A stretch of 64,000 bases of DNA from Ruminiclostridium josui JCM 17888 (GCF_000526495.1 NZ_JAGE01000002.1:558001-622000), one strand, 5' to 3'. Positions 17,316 through 27,639 are shown, counted from the first letter of the stretch. The notes: generated from the letters alone by a model not told the origin. Program-made: numbers and translations.

Positions 17316-18263
17316 AGTACTGCGAAAATAAAGGAAAATATATTGTTTATGTTCTATAAATTCCTAAGCCTATCCAATATAAATAATCTTAATGATGATA
17401 TCATTGAAAAAGTGGACCTACTAAACTCCCAAAATATTAATAAGAAATCCAAAAAAATATCTCCTTTCGACATGTGCCCAGATATTGTAATTTCATATCC
17501 AAAACAACTTACAAATTCTCAAAGTGTTTTAAAAGATATGCCGGAAGAAATATGGAATCTTTTTGTAGAATATGCAGAGGAATACTATCCTAATATAGCC
17601 ATTGGGGTTATAATCACAATCTGTAGTGGAATCCGGCGTGGGGGTTGTGTGAACTTACGTGTAAAGGACGTCAAATTACATAAACAAAATCATATGCTGT
17701 ATCTTAACATAAAAGATAATCAGTATGAATTATTTGGAGATAGAGACATAAATCTAAATAATTCACAAGTTAAAAAGCCACGTCAGAAACAACCCGTATT
17801 ACCACTCCATTCAAGAATAGTAGAAATTTTTGAAACTCATAAAAAATACTTAAGAAAAATATATAATAGTCGGTATATAAAGAATAAAGCACTTTTTGTA
17901 AATGCTTATGGACTGCCAATGTCAGGAGATTCCTTTAGTAATTATTTTAATAATTTGAAACATGATTTTATTAAGTTTTTAGAAAACGAAGGACTTCCAG
18001 CTTTGGCCCAGCAAATGAAGGAATATCGTTGGGGTACTCACATAGGAAGGCATATTTTCACTAACACCATAGTAAAAAAAGGATATGCTAATGGAAGTGG
18101 AAATAAACCCATTCCAAAGCTAGTTGCTCTTTTACGAGGAGACAGTTCAGAAGAATCATCTATGGTATACATTGACGAGTATACTTTAAGTGAAGCGGTA
18201 TCTAAAAATATAAATGACATCAGCAATATAGCAATGGGGTATAACAAAAATGAAAATGACTAA
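17316..18263 (+). pseudogene. Tyrosine recombinase (TnpA-like), 3' catalytic part
   Basis: Continuation of the gene at 10763-11104. It holds the catalytic domain: first Arg in ICSGIRRGGCVNLRVKDV, HIGRH (His-x-x-Arg-His) and the tyrosine in SSMVYIDEYT. The usual LGH motif reads LRGD, so the His/Trp position is Asp. The gene overlaps the next ORF by 14 bp. With the Tn3-family insertion the 5' third is detached; a frame from within the terminal repeat (17277) gives no proper N-terminus. Confidence 0.88.
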
Positions 18264-21200
18264 ATTTGAAGTAATGACCATGCTTGGCATTTCTACTCTT
18301 GAAAATGAAATAGCTGAAAATGTATTAGAACTATGCGATATAAATCCGGAATATGATGGCGAAGAAGTCTGTATATTTTATGCAAAAGCTGTAACCTTTT
18401 TTAAGGAGTACCTACCAGAGTATTATGTAGCTGAATTACTTGGCGTAAATGTTAATGACTTATTAAATATGAACTTAGAATATTTGAGAATGCCTGTTGA
18501 AATGCAGTGTTTGTTCTATGATAGTTATCCAGTAGGAAAATTTAAGTATTCAAAGTTTGTCTATAAGTCAATACAGGTATATAAGGTATTGGGCATTTTG
18601 AGTAAGTCAGTCTTTCTCAAAATACCAAGAAAATATGCAAAACATTATAATAAGAGCTTTGTTTCCATAGAAGCAGCTGTTTCTATCTTAGGGTTTACCA
18701 AGGTTCATCCTGCATTATACCACTTTTATTTAATGAAGCTTAATATAAGATATAACTGTACTGAAGGTAAAAAAAAATATCTAATTGACGACATTTGTAA
18801 TGTACTAGAAAAAGCTATAGAAGTACATGGTAAATATATATCGTTTAATGAGACTTGTGAATTATACTGTCATAATAGTATTCGCTATATATGTGTAAAT
18901 AACATTTCACTTAGCTATGGTGATAGTATTGCAAAATATGATGTTGTTTCTAGTGATACAAGATTTAAACATCAGTATAAAGAAAGTAAATCTTTTTTTG
19001 ATAAATATGATGTTCATGAAAGGTACTTGGGCTGGTTTAGCAGAAAATCAAGTAAAATGACTCATAAGTATATTGGCCTTTCGACAGGTAATTTTAATTT
19101 TTATGAAAATAACAACGAATATGAGACTTTAAATCTATTGTGTAAGATGTGGGATTTGGAAGGATTTGAGTACAATTCTGCATTTGAAAAAGCACTTAAG
19201 CGCCAAGGCAAATTAAAAAAAATTGAATCATTGCATCTCTATCGTATATATGATTTTGCAAAACAATATGAAAAAGCAATTTATTATATTGCTCTTAAGA
19301 ATTTAAATATAAAAACTTCTGAAAGTGATCAATATTTTTATTCAGCTAAAAATAGAGACTCACTTAGTTTTTATTTTATAAGAGCTAAACTATCTTCTCC
19401 GAACTGGATATGGTACATTAGTAGAGGGTTAAGGAAATACGTGTCAAATAGTATTTCCAAATATTGGCATAAAGTTAAAGATTATAGATATAACATAATA
19501 GAAGATACCATTAAAAATGATGAGCATCAATATGTCTCATTTACAGCACACAAACTTCAATGCTTAAAAATTTTTTATACTGCAGAGTTATTTAATTTAC
19601 ATAGTAATATTGGTTGTGCAAAAGAACATGTAAATCTTGATTATACTTGTTTATATAACTTTAACCAAAACTTACAATATCTTATCAACGATGATTATCT
19701 TACTGCGATGAACGTGAAAAATTTGTGTGCAGCGCAAATGATAGTTACTTTTTTACAACAAAAAAGAAAAAGTAATATTACTGTATGCGAATACCTTGAT
19801 AAATCAATAGAATACTGGCCAATATTAAAAGTTATAATGTATCTTAATTTAGACAAATATTCGATTACACTAACGTGGGCGATTCTTCATAATCTTGAAT
19901 TATCCTTATTTTATTATCGCGAAAATATATACATGATAGCTAAAGAAATTATTGCATTGAGAAATTACATTAATGATTTATTGGATGAATATATTCCAGT
20001 TAAAAATTTATATTATTTACTTCACAATAGTCGCCCAATCGTAAATGTAACTAATGAAATAGTTGCGCCACCAGCAATGTTTTATTTCTTGATGCCAGAA
20101 AATCATAGAGGCTTCTATCTAATTAAAAAAATTTCACAAAATCTTTTGGATGAAGTTTATAATGAGAGGGTCAATTGTGATACTTTGCTTACTGCAGCTG
20201 AAGTGCAGAATAATCTATACTTACTACCTTCAAAAATACCAAGTAGATTAGCTGTTCATCTGTTGCAGGTTGGAAATAGCCTTGACAAGCTGGAACGGAC
20301 GTACTCTTTGTTTGCTGATGGATCTAATGTTTTTTGTAGACGAGATTCTGTTATCAAATTAGTTGAATTACAAAAAGCTCATCAAACAAACTATGTTTTG
20401 GAGGATTATATACCCCAATTTTTAAACATTAACATTGAAAGTTTATCCGAAAAGGACAGGGAAATCTTAAAAACCATCAGTGTTTATAAGACACCTGATT
20501 ATATTATCAATATGACTAGTAACAAAAATCTTACAAATAATAGAGCTTACCTCAAAGAAGATGTTATTGGACTTCGAGATTTCTTCCATGTTTCTCGTAA
20601 CACTCAATATGATATCAAGGTGGATAATAACATTTCCGGAAAAGAACCTTATCAGACTTATTTAATGCGCCAGAAGCCATTAGGATTAGAAAAAACTTTA
20701 GAGCATATATCTCCTATATCAGCCGATATATGGGATGGATACATAAGGCTACAATTATCAACTCAGCAACGTTCTGAAGAAGGTGTAAATTCCATGATAA
20801 ATCAATGCATAAAAGCATTGAATATACTAGTCAATATGTTTCAGGACAATGAAATTGCAGAAATAAGTGACTTTCAGACAGGTGTAATAAACCGTAGTTT
20901 TAATTATATCGCTTCAGTAACATATTGCAGTATTCTAATGGGATTTTTTAAGTATGCAGCCATTATGTATGCTGAAATAGGAATTAAACCAAAATACCGT
21001 ATTGCTGAATTGAAAATACCAGTAACTAAAAAAGAAAATCCTGATGATATACTACCCGAGACCTATAGTTTTAGAGAGTATAGTAAGTTGTTTAATTATT
21101 GTAATGATTACTATATACATGTAGAAATAGCCGTAAGAGAGATTCTTGAAAAGGGCACATGTATTTATGCATCAACATGGTTCTATGTAATGTCACATTT

Positions 21201-22404
21201 AAACAACGCATGGAGAAGCAGTGATTTTTCAATGTTCCCGTACATTGATATCATGGATATAGTCTATAGAAATACATCTGATGATATAAATTGGTACCTT
21301 AATAACCGAATATCTAAAAGTGATGCAACTATAATAGTACTGCGAATACAGAACAACCCTAAGGTTATATCCAAAACAAAAAAATACACCAGGTTTACGT
21401 GTTCTGATGAGCTCCTTATTACATATGCAACTGTATATTCATTATTATCCTTATATACGGCAAAACATATAAGCTACAATATAGGTTTTGTAAGCCATTT
21501 TGAAAACAAGTACAACGGAGTCAGTAAAGCACAGCTAGATTACTTCTTTTTAAAGTTTGGGATAATTAACTTTCGATTTAAGTCAAAGAAGTTGAATAAA
21601 ACGCTTCTTTCACTGATTGATTTTCTTGAAAATTACTATATAGATAACGACATTGATACTGAGCGCAGGCAGGCAATGCTACTTAGAAGCCATGTAAAAC
21701 CTTCTTCAACCGCGTACTATATTAAGAAGTCAAAGGAGGTTTTTGACAGATTGACTAACATGATTTGTGCTCGGGGTGAGTTTGGCTATGCCTATGAAAT
21801 GATGATAAGAAGTGTTTTAGATACGGATAACAAACTGAGTTTAGAAGACATGACCGATAAAATCAGGAGAATACGATATATGATTCCTAATATGAAGGAC
21901 ATTGATATTTTATATGGATTTTTAAATTACACTCATCAGGAACAGGCTAGCTTAAATGAGTACGTAAACTCTTTGTCTTTGGAAGAATTACAGACTAAAC
22001 TTACAAAGCTATATCTGAACCATTTGGGTTCGAAAACAGATAAATATCTACCATGTATAAAAAATATTTGCAATTACAGTCATGGTAATAAGGATGAATG
22101 TATGTGTTGTATATTTCACATACCATCAATTTATTCATTGTCTGTCATATGTCAAAGTATTAAGGAAGATATTAATAGCTATAGAAGTGCAGTAAGTGAT
22201 ATAACTCGCAAAAAAATAATATCCAAACTGTTCAAGAAATCCAGAGATATTATCTGGGCCAAACAAAAATATGGAGATGAAATTTTAGGAGAAATCCTGG
22301 CAATTAACGGAACTGACTATGACCAGTTCTTACTAATTCTTGAGAATTTCTTAACTACACAAAAGAAAATGAATCAAATAGCAGGAGATAAGATAGATGC
22401 CTAA
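18250..22404 (+). CDS. Giant protein of unknown function in the recombinase module
   Basis: 1384 residues, ATG 18250 overlapping the upstream recombinase by 14 bp and the downstream one by 8 bp, so all are translationally linked. No complete known domain is recognised. The protein is lysine-, tyrosine- and asparagine-rich and largely helical, with no signal or membrane segment. Near residue ~1265 there is a cysteine cluster (CIKNICNYSHGNKDECMCC) whose position before a helical tail resembles the cluster near the C-terminus of the 571-residue recombinase. A stretch at ~1140 (RRQAMLLRSHVKPSSTAYYI) faintly recalls the His-Tyr end of tyrosine recombinases. I infer a DNA-binding or degenerate recombinase partner; it could also be something new. 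Confidence 0.75.
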   Translation: MKMTKFEVMTMLGISTLENEIAENVLELCDINPEYDGEEVCIFYAKAVTFFKEYLPEYYVAELLGVNVNDLLNMNLEYLRMPVEMQCLFYDSYPVGKFKYSKFVYKSIQVYKVLGILSKSVFLKIPRKYAKHYNKSFVSIEAAVSILGFTKVHPALYHFYLMKLNIRYNCTEGKKKYLIDDICNVLEKAIEVHGKYISFNETCELYCHNSIRYICVNNISLSYGDSIAKYDVVSSDTRFKHQYKESKSFFDKYDVHERYLGWFSRKSSKMTHKYIGLSTGNFNFYENNNEYETLNLLCKMWDLEGFEYNSAFEKALKRQGKLKKIESLHLYRIYDFAKQYEKAIYYIALKNLNIKTSESDQYFYSAKNRDSLSFYFIRAKLSSPNWIWYISRGLRKYVSNSISKYWHKVKDYRYNIIEDTIKNDEHQYVSFTAHKLQCLKIFYTAELFNLHSNIGCAKEHVNLDYTCLYNFNQNLQYLINDDYLTAMNVKNLCAAQMIVTFLQQKRKSNITVCEYLDKSIEYWPILKVIMYLNLDKYSITLTWAILHNLELSLFYYRENIYMIAKEIIALRNYINDLLDEYIPVKNLYYLLHNSRPIVNVTNEIVAPPAMFYFLMPENHRGFYLIKKISQNLLDEVYNERVNCDTLLTAAEVQNNLYLLPSKIPSRLAVHLLQVGNSLDKLERTYSLFADGSNVFCRRDSVIKLVELQKAHQTNYVLEDYIPQFLNINIESLSEKDREILKTISVYKTPDYIINMTSNKNLTNNRAYLKEDVIGLRDFFHVSRNTQYDIKVDNNISGKEPYQTYLMRQKPLGLEKTLEHISPISADIWDGYIRLQLSTQQRSEEGVNSMINQCIKALNILVNMFQDNEIAEISDFQTGVINRSFNYIASVTYCSILMGFFKYAAIMYAEIGIKPKYRIAELKIPVTKKENPDDILPETYSFREYSKLFNYCNDYYIHVEIAVREILEKGTCIYASTWFYVMSHLNNAWRSSDFSMFPYIDIMDIVYRNTSDDINWYLNNRISKSDATIIVLRIQNNPKVISKTKKYTRFTCSDELLITYATVYSLLSLYTAKHISYNIGFVSHFENKYNGVSKAQLDYFFLKFGIINFRFKSKKLNKTLLSLIDFLENYYIDNDIDTERRQAMLLRSHVKPSSTAYYIKKSKEVFDRLTNMICARGEFGYAYEMMIRSVLDTDNKLSLEDMTDKIRRIRYMIPNMKDIDILYGFLNYTHQEQASLNEYVNSLSLEELQTKLTKLYLNHLGSKTDKYLPCIKNICNYSHGNKDECMCCIFHIPSIYSLSVICQSIKEDINSYRSAVSDITRKKIISKLFKKSRDIIWAKQKYGDEILGEILAINGTDYDQFLLILENFLTTQKKMNQIAGDKIDA

Positions 22405-24112
22405 TAATTTACCACAGCAAGAACATTCAACCCAGGAACAAATAATAGATTATAAGAATCATATGGCTCTCTGGTTTAACAGTAGATATTGTCGCAGCGA
22501 TGATGTACGATCATTTACATTTGAATCAGAAGTATGGCTATTGAAAAAGGCTTATCATAATAATGACCGTGAAAGGATAGATTTTAGCTTATTTAGCAAG
22601 GTAATTTATAACCGAAACGATAAAGTACTTATAAAATGCTTTTTGGCTAACATGCTGATGGACGGGTATTCTGAGGCTACCGTTTATGCTTATTATTCTA
22701 TCCTTAAACAGTTTTACATATCCTCTCATGGATTGACGACTGTTAATGAATTGAGCGATGATGAAATAAAGTATTACTGTAGCCAAAACGATAAGATATA
22801 TTTATATATACCCATCAACTTTATAGAATTTATTATAGAAAATTCTTTCTATAGTACTAACTATAAAACTTTAGTAAAGGCAAAAAATAAGTTAAATTTA
22901 ATACATAACGTAAATAATAAAGCTAATGAAAGCCGTGAACTTCCAAGTAACAAGGATATTGCAATGTTTCAGTATTATCTACACAAGTTTGAAACAACAG
23001 AACAAGACAAGGATCTAAAAAATTTATTTTTGCCGGTAATAATATGGTGGAGAATATCTATTGTGATACCGATTCGCCCGTCAGAAATTACATATAATCT
23101 TAATAAAGACTGTATATTTAGGTTAAACAACGCCTGTTATATTCGCTTAAATCGAATTAAAGGTAGCTTAATTAAACGAATGCAGATACCAATTGCCAGA
23201 AAAATATGCATTTCTGAGGATTTGTATGATTTGATTAAGAGCTATCAGGATGTTGTTGCTTATGATACAAAATCGGTAACTCTATTTTCAATAGACTTTC
23301 TAAGAAATTGTTTTCTTAATGTAAGAGAAAAAGAAGATATGTTCCGGGATAAAGCAAATACTTTCCTGCGTTTTTATGAAGAATACACCCACTTTGAAAG
23401 TACAGACCTTAATCAGCTCATAGATCTTTTTTATGATTTTTATATAAATAGGCAGATAAATGCACCTAAAGAATACGACCGTCTACGTGCTGGGGATACA
23501 AGACATCTGGCTTTCTCATCGCTATTGCTTCAAAATTTAAATCCAATTGATATAGCCATGATAGGTGGACATACTTCATTGGAATCTCTTGGTTCCTATG
23601 TTAATCATGTGGATCTATATATAGATTCTGAAATATATCGCTATTATAACAATATTGATTTGAACACTTATAATTATAGTAAGAAACTTAAAGATATAAT
23701 TATGAATATGCCTTTTCAAGCGCCATCAAATTTTGAGGATTCTATTCCGGATGAATACGGAATAGGTTACTGTACAGACAGGTCATTCTCATGTGAAGAT
23801 GATTTATGTTTTTTTTGCAGTAAATGGTGGTGTCGTCCCAAAAATGAAAACTTAGTAAAGGCAGGACAATATATAAGTCGTCGTAGTATGGTACAACTCA
23901 AAAATGAACTTAGTACAAACAAAAAAATGCTGCATGCGTTATTAAATAAGGCTAGTATCGAACTTATCAATGGGAGCTTGATTCTAAAAGAAGAATACTA
24001 TTGTGAATATCGTCAGCTAATAAAATCCATTACCGGCAATGCAAACCGTTTAGAAATGCTCAAAGAAGCATTAATACTAAATTTTAATGGGGAGGGAAAA
24101 AAAGATGAATAA
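22397..24112 (+). CDS. Tyrosine recombinase, TnpB-like
   Basis: 571 residues, overlapping both neighbours by 8 bp. Catalytic domain: first Arg in VIPIRPSEITYNL, Lys in RIKGSLIKR, Arg-His in GDTRHLAFSSLLLQN, His in MIGGHTSLESLGSYVNH and the nucleophile Tyr in SYVNH. The position normally His in HxxR is Gly here (GDTR). A C-terminal cysteine cluster (CTDRSFSCEDDLCFFC) and ~100 helical residues follow. Order and size resemble TnpB of Tn554-type elements, which use two tyrosine recombinases together with a small TnpC. Confidence 0.82.
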   Translation: MPNNLPQQEHSTQEQIIDYKNHMALWFNSRYCRSDDVRSFTFESEVWLLKKAYHNNDRERIDFSLFSKVIYNRNDKVLIKCFLANMLMDGYSEATVYAYYSILKQFYISSHGLTTVNELSDDEIKYYCSQNDKIYLYIPINFIEFIIENSFYSTNYKTLVKAKNKLNLIHNVNNKANESRELPSNKDIAMFQYYLHKFETTEQDKDLKNLFLPVIIWWRISIVIPIRPSEITYNLNKDCIFRLNNACYIRLNRIKGSLIKRMQIPIARKICISEDLYDLIKSYQDVVAYDTKSVTLFSIDFLRNCFLNVREKEDMFRDKANTFLRFYEEYTHFESTDLNQLIDLFYDFYINRQINAPKEYDRLRAGDTRHLAFSSLLLQNLNPIDIAMIGGHTSLESLGSYVNHVDLYIDSEIYRYYNNIDLNTYNYSKKLKDIIMNMPFQAPSNFEDSIPDEYGIGYCTDRSFSCEDDLCFFCSKWWCRPKNENLVKAGQYISRRSMVQLKNELSTNKKMLHALLNKASIELINGSLILKEEYYCEYRQLIKSITGNANRLEMLKEALILNFNGEGKKDE

Positions 24113-24645
24113 AAATGGTACTGGAAGACCCAAGACACAGTATGATATCGAAGAGATAAATGAAATCATTGAAATGAAACTAAAGAGTGTTGACTATAAT
24201 ATAAGTAAGGTCACCTACAATTCAGTATTTAAATTCAACCAATATCTTGTTAATACAAAAAAACGAAATTCAAAGAACGAACTTTTTAAACTATATGGCT
24301 ACTCTTTCTGGGCTGCTGATTATAGAGGAGTACCAAATCACGGTAAGGAGCATATAGATTTATATAAACGCCATAATAATCCTATAATTGCCGGAGAATC
24401 ATTTGAAGTAGGTACAGATGATATAAAAGCAGTAATTGATACTAACTCAAACAATCCTCAGAAAATGAAACAGATTCTAATTAAGATTTTCCAAAAAGAA
24501 CGTAATGAAAATGCACGTAATGATAAAAAGTTCAATGAATTGCAGCAAAAAGTAAATACGTATAAAAAATTGGCGAGTCAATATAAACAAGCATTATTTA
24601 TGATGTTTTATAACAGTCGATTATCGGAAAATTCATTAAATGATG
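24105..24645 (+). pseudogene. TnpC-like accessory protein, main part, tail removed by IS66
   Basis: ATG 24105 follows GGGGAGGG (ATG 24087 lies before that site and is rejected). It overlaps the upstream recombinase by 8 bp. The product is lysine/asparagine-rich with a coiled-coil-like region (KKFNELQQKVNTYKKLASQYKQAL). It now ends three codons into the IS66 terminal repeat (…NDGKR). Joining 24645 to 27309 restores an in-frame tail of 58 residues. Whether the truncated protein still works is unknown. Confidence 0.85.
24638..24645. repeat. IS66 target-site duplication, left (AAATGATG)
   Basis: AAATGATG directly before the left IS terminus; repeated at 27301-27308. Eight-base duplications are typical of IS66. 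Confidence 0.93.
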
Positions 24646-24751
24646 GTAAGCGGTAAACCATGAGTACCTCGATAGACTCTCTTTAATATGAGATAATTCT
24701 TCCATGTTTTCACAAGCTACTTTAAAAAATTGTACAACTTTTTAAAGTTAG

Positions 24752-24780
24752 CTTGAAAAACTTTAATAAAGTTTTTCAAG
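24752..24780. promoter_or_regulatory. 29-bp palindrome next to the IS66 tnpA ribosome site
   Basis: CTTGAAAAACTTTA (24752-24765) and TAAAGTTTTTCAAG (24767-24780) around one base. The right arm runs straight into GGAGG (24780-24784), so an mRNA stem could limit translation of tnpA. Confidence 0.7.
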
Positions 24781-24792
24781 GAGGTTTTATCA

Positions 24793-25158
24793 ATGGAGAC
24801 TAAAAAAGTACAACAACAGTACCTTCTTTCAAAATGGGCTGCTACTATTCAGGAATGCCGTGCTACCGGAATGTCTGTGAAGGATTGGTGCTTGGAAAAC
24901 AATGTGAATATGGCTCAATTTTTTTATTGGCAGCGTAAAATACGTAAGCAACTCTGTTCATCGGTAGATAATTCAGCAAAGGATTCGTCAATCACTTTCG
25001 CACCCGTTCAACTCACGAATTCCCGTAATAAGTCCTTGCAAGAAGTATCTTTTAGCACAGAGATGATTGTTAACGTTGGAGGATGCCAATTACAAATTAA
25101 TAATGATACTAGCCCTAAGCTGATAGAGACAGTACTGAAGGTACTCCAAAATGTTTAA
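24793..25158 (+). CDS. tnpA: IS66 accessory protein TnpA (helix-turn-helix)
   Basis: 121 residues; ATG 24793 after GGAGG. The N-terminal half is a recruiting HTH of the IS66 orfA type (WAATIQECRATGMSVKDWCLENNVN, then AQFFYWQRKIRK). It is required with TnpB and TnpC for IS66 transposition. It overlaps tnpB by 8 bp. Confidence 0.9.
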   Translation: METKKVQQQYLLSKWAATIQECRATGMSVKDWCLENNVNMAQFFYWQRKIRKQLCSSVDNSAKDSSITFAPVQLTNSRNKSLQEVSFSTEMIVNVGGCQLQINNDTSPKLIETVLKVLQNV

Positions 25159-25507
25159 TAATGCTACTGGTTTTGACCAGATTTACATTGCATGTGGTTA
25201 TACCGATTTGCGCCAAGGAATTGATGGCCTTGCTGGGATGGTTCAAAATCAATTTCATTTAAATCCTTTTCAAAACATCCTGTTTCTTTTCTGCGGAAGA
25301 AAAACAACAAGGATAAAAGGTCTTCTTTGGGAAGGTGATGGTTTTGTATTACTATACAAGCGTTTAGAAGGCGGAAGATTTCAATGGCCTCGCAGTGAAG
25401 CAGAAATGAAAGAAATCACACCTAAACAATTCCGATGGCTAACAGAAGGTCTTGCCATTGAGCAAGCAAAAGCTGTTAAGAAAGTGTCTCCCAGCCGTAT
25501 TATCTAG
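25151..25507 (+). CDS. tnpB: IS66 Orf2 protein TnpB
   Basis: 118 residues with the IS66 Orf2 signature: IYIACGYTDLRQGIDGLA, LFLFCGRKTTRIKGLLWEGD, GFVLLYKRLEGGRFQWP and TPKQFRWLTEGL. Full length for the family. Translationally coupled to tnpA; 116 bp separate it from tnpC. Confidence 0.93.
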   Translation: MFNNATGFDQIYIACGYTDLRQGIDGLAGMVQNQFHLNPFQNILFLFCGRKTTRIKGLLWEGDGFVLLYKRLEGGRFQWPRSEAEMKEITPKQFRWLTEGLAIEQAKAVKKVSPSRII

Positions 25508-25623
25508 TGGATAACTCTTTTGAAATTGTGCAAAACCTCACATATTTTCCGTAATTATCCACGACTTTTAAAACTTGAGACTTTTCTATTCCATTGTGTC
25601 TTTTTTCATGATATTGTAGATTC

Positions 25624-27240
25624 ATGGATAAAACATTTACAGAACTGGAATTAACTAAATATAGTAAAAAAGATATTGTTCAGCTTTTTCTGAAGCAGCA
25701 GGCCATACTTGAAAAACAAAGCACTCAATTAGAAGAAATGAATAAAAACATCACTCTTCTGATTGAAGCAAATAAAATTGGAAAGCAGAAAAGATTTGGA
25801 CGTTCATCTGAAAAGATGGTATATGATGAGCAGATGGAACTGTGCTTTAACGAAGCAGAAGTAACTGCTGCCGGAAAGCTTATTGAAGAACCTGAATTTG
25901 ATGAAGTATGTCCTAAGCCATATAAGCGAAAAAAAGCAAAAGGAAAACGTAATGAGGACTTAAAGGATTTGCCTGTCAGTATCATTGAACATACTCTTAA
26001 TGACGATGAGTTAAGATCTATTTTCGGAGACACATGGAAACGACTGCCTGATGAAGTGTACAAGCGCCTTCAATTTCACCCTGCTACATTTGAGGTGGAA
26101 GAGCATCATGTTGCAGTATATGCAGGAAAGGACAATCAAACCATTGTAAAGGCAAACCGCCCTGTTGATCTATTGCGCAACAGTATTGTAACGCCAACTC
26201 TGGCAGCTGGTATACTAAATGGAAAATATATAAATGCTCTTCCTCTATACAGGTTGGAACAGGAGTTTGCCAGAAATGACATACATATATCCAGACAGGT
26301 AATGGCAAACTGGACAATACAATGTGCCGAGAGGTACCTGTCACTATTGTATGATAGAATGCATCAGGAACTCTATCAGTGCAGCGTATCACAGGCTGAT
26401 GAGACACCAGTGCTTGTTTCAAAGGATGGTAGATCTGCCGGTTCTAAAAGCTACATGTGGGTATATCGTACGGGCAAAATGTACGAGGCTCCGCCCATTA
26501 TCCTGTATGATTACCAGAAAACGCGTAAAGCTGATCATCCAAGAGAATTTCTCAAGGGGTATAAAGGGATTATTGTAACCGATGGATATGAAGTTTACCA
26601 CAAGCTTGAGAAAGAAGAACCAGACATAAAGATAGCAGGATGTTGGAGTCATGCCCGTCGTAGGTTTGCGGATGTTGTCAAGACAATGGACAAAGAAACC
26701 GCTAAAGATACATTAGCATATGCAGCATTAAAACAAATAGCTTTGATATATAAAACAGATAATGATCTTTTGGGGCTATCTCCACAAGAGAGAGTTGTCA
26801 GACGTAAGCTTCTTGTAAGGCCTGAAGTAGAAGCTTTCTTTGCATGGGTTAAAGAGCATAGAAGTGACGTTCCATCACAATCAGAAACAGGCAAAGGCTT
26901 TACCTATTGCCTAAATCAAGAAAAATATCTAAGAACATTTCTTGAAAATGGTTACGTACCTCTGGATAATAATGTTACAGAGGGAGCTATAAGGGGCTTC
27001 TGCATAGGAAAAAACAACTGGCATTTGATAGACACAGTTCAAGGAGCCCAGGCAAGCGCAATAATTTACAGTATTGCAGAAACAGCTAAGGCTAATAACT
27101 TAAAACCATACCATTACTTTAAATATTTACTGCAGCAGCTTCCCCAACATATGGATGATAAGGATACATCCTTTATAGACAAGCTGCTTCCTTGGTCAGA
27201 AGATTTGCCTGAAGAATGCAGAAAAGCAACTCAAAATTAG
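25624..27240 (+). CDS. tnpC: IS66 transposase TnpC (DDE)
   Basis: 538 residues. N-terminal coiled coil (~20-55, LEKQSTQLEEMNKN), then RFGRSSEKM, a zinc-binding-like region, and the catalytic core: Asp in SQADETPVLV, Asp in IIVTDGYEVY, Glu in NVTEGAIRGFCIGKNNW. Full length for IS66 TnpC. Start ATG 25624 has no strong ribosome site. Confidence 0.93.
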   Translation: MDKTFTELELTKYSKKDIVQLFLKQQAILEKQSTQLEEMNKNITLLIEANKIGKQKRFGRSSEKMVYDEQMELCFNEAEVTAAGKLIEEPEFDEVCPKPYKRKKAKGKRNEDLKDLPVSIIEHTLNDDELRSIFGDTWKRLPDEVYKRLQFHPATFEVEEHHVAVYAGKDNQTIVKANRPVDLLRNSIVTPTLAAGILNGKYINALPLYRLEQEFARNDIHISRQVMANWTIQCAERYLSLLYDRMHQELYQCSVSQADETPVLVSKDGRSAGSKSYMWVYRTGKMYEAPPIILYDYQKTRKADHPREFLKGYKGIIVTDGYEVYHKLEKEEPDIKIAGCWSHARRRFADVVKTMDKETAKDTLAYAALKQIALIYKTDNDLLGLSPQERVVRRKLLVRPEVEAFFAWVKEHRSDVPSQSETGKGFTYCLNQEKYLRTFLENGYVPLDNNVTEGAIRGFCIGKNNWHLIDTVQGAQASAIIYSIAETAKANNLKPYHYFKYLLQQLPQHMDDKDTSFIDKLLPWSEDLPEECRKATQN

Positions 27241-27300
27241 CAAAATTATATCCGCCGAAAGGCGGTATTTTTGTATAGGTACTCATGGTTTACCGCTTAC

Positions 27301-27308
27301 AAATGATG
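27301..27308. repeat. IS66 target-site duplication, right (AAATGATG)
   Basis: Identical to 24638-24645, directly after the right IS terminus. Confidence 0.93.
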
Positions 27309-27482
27309 TAATGGTTTTAAAAAAAGAAGGGGATACATATATTCAAAAGGAACTTTTGCATATTTTTGATAATAATCAAGAATTAATAGAAGAAATTGTA
27401 GGTCAAAAGGAAAACACCTATTTAAAAGAGATAAATAATAATATCGTTGATTTGGCAAAAATCCTTGGAATTAAAGATTAAT
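27309..27482 (+). pseudogene. Detached C-terminal tail of the TnpC-like protein
   Basis: In the frame continued from 24645 this reads VMVLKKEGDTYIQKELLHIF… to LAKILGIKD and stops at TAA 27480. It is cut off from its start by IS66. The helical, charged sequence fits the rest of the accessory protein. Confidence 0.8.
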
Positions 27483-27582
27483 ATTCAGAATACTAATAAT
27501 TTTTCATGTACCTATAGGGATACCGCTAACATCCCAATAAAACCACGCCAAAGGGAGAATTTGTATATAACTTGACATTTTT

Positions 27583-27639
27583 AACTAAACTAAAAAGCTG
27601 CAACCCTTTTTAAATTAGTTGCAACTTTTTATTAGTTTT
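27583..27639. terminator. Hairpin with T-runs beyond the recombinase module
   Basis: AACTAAACTAAAAAGCTGCAAC (27583-27604, given as two short halves: AACTAAACTAA, AAAGCTGCAAC) pairs with 27618-27639 (GTTGCAACTTT, TTATTAGTTTT) with few mismatches. Probably the terminator of the module or of the convergent protease gene. The remainder of 27483-27797 shows no gene. Confidence 0.65.

Larger units (their letters stand above)
24646..27300 (+). mobile_element. IS66-family insertion sequence, 2655 bp
   Basis: Terminal inverted repeats GTAAGCGGTAAACCATGAGT… at 24646 and its complement ending at 27300, ~24 bp each. They enclose the three IS66 genes (tnpA, tnpB, tnpC) in order and are flanked by AAATGATG duplications. 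All three ORFs look intact, so the element may be active. Confidence 0.95.
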
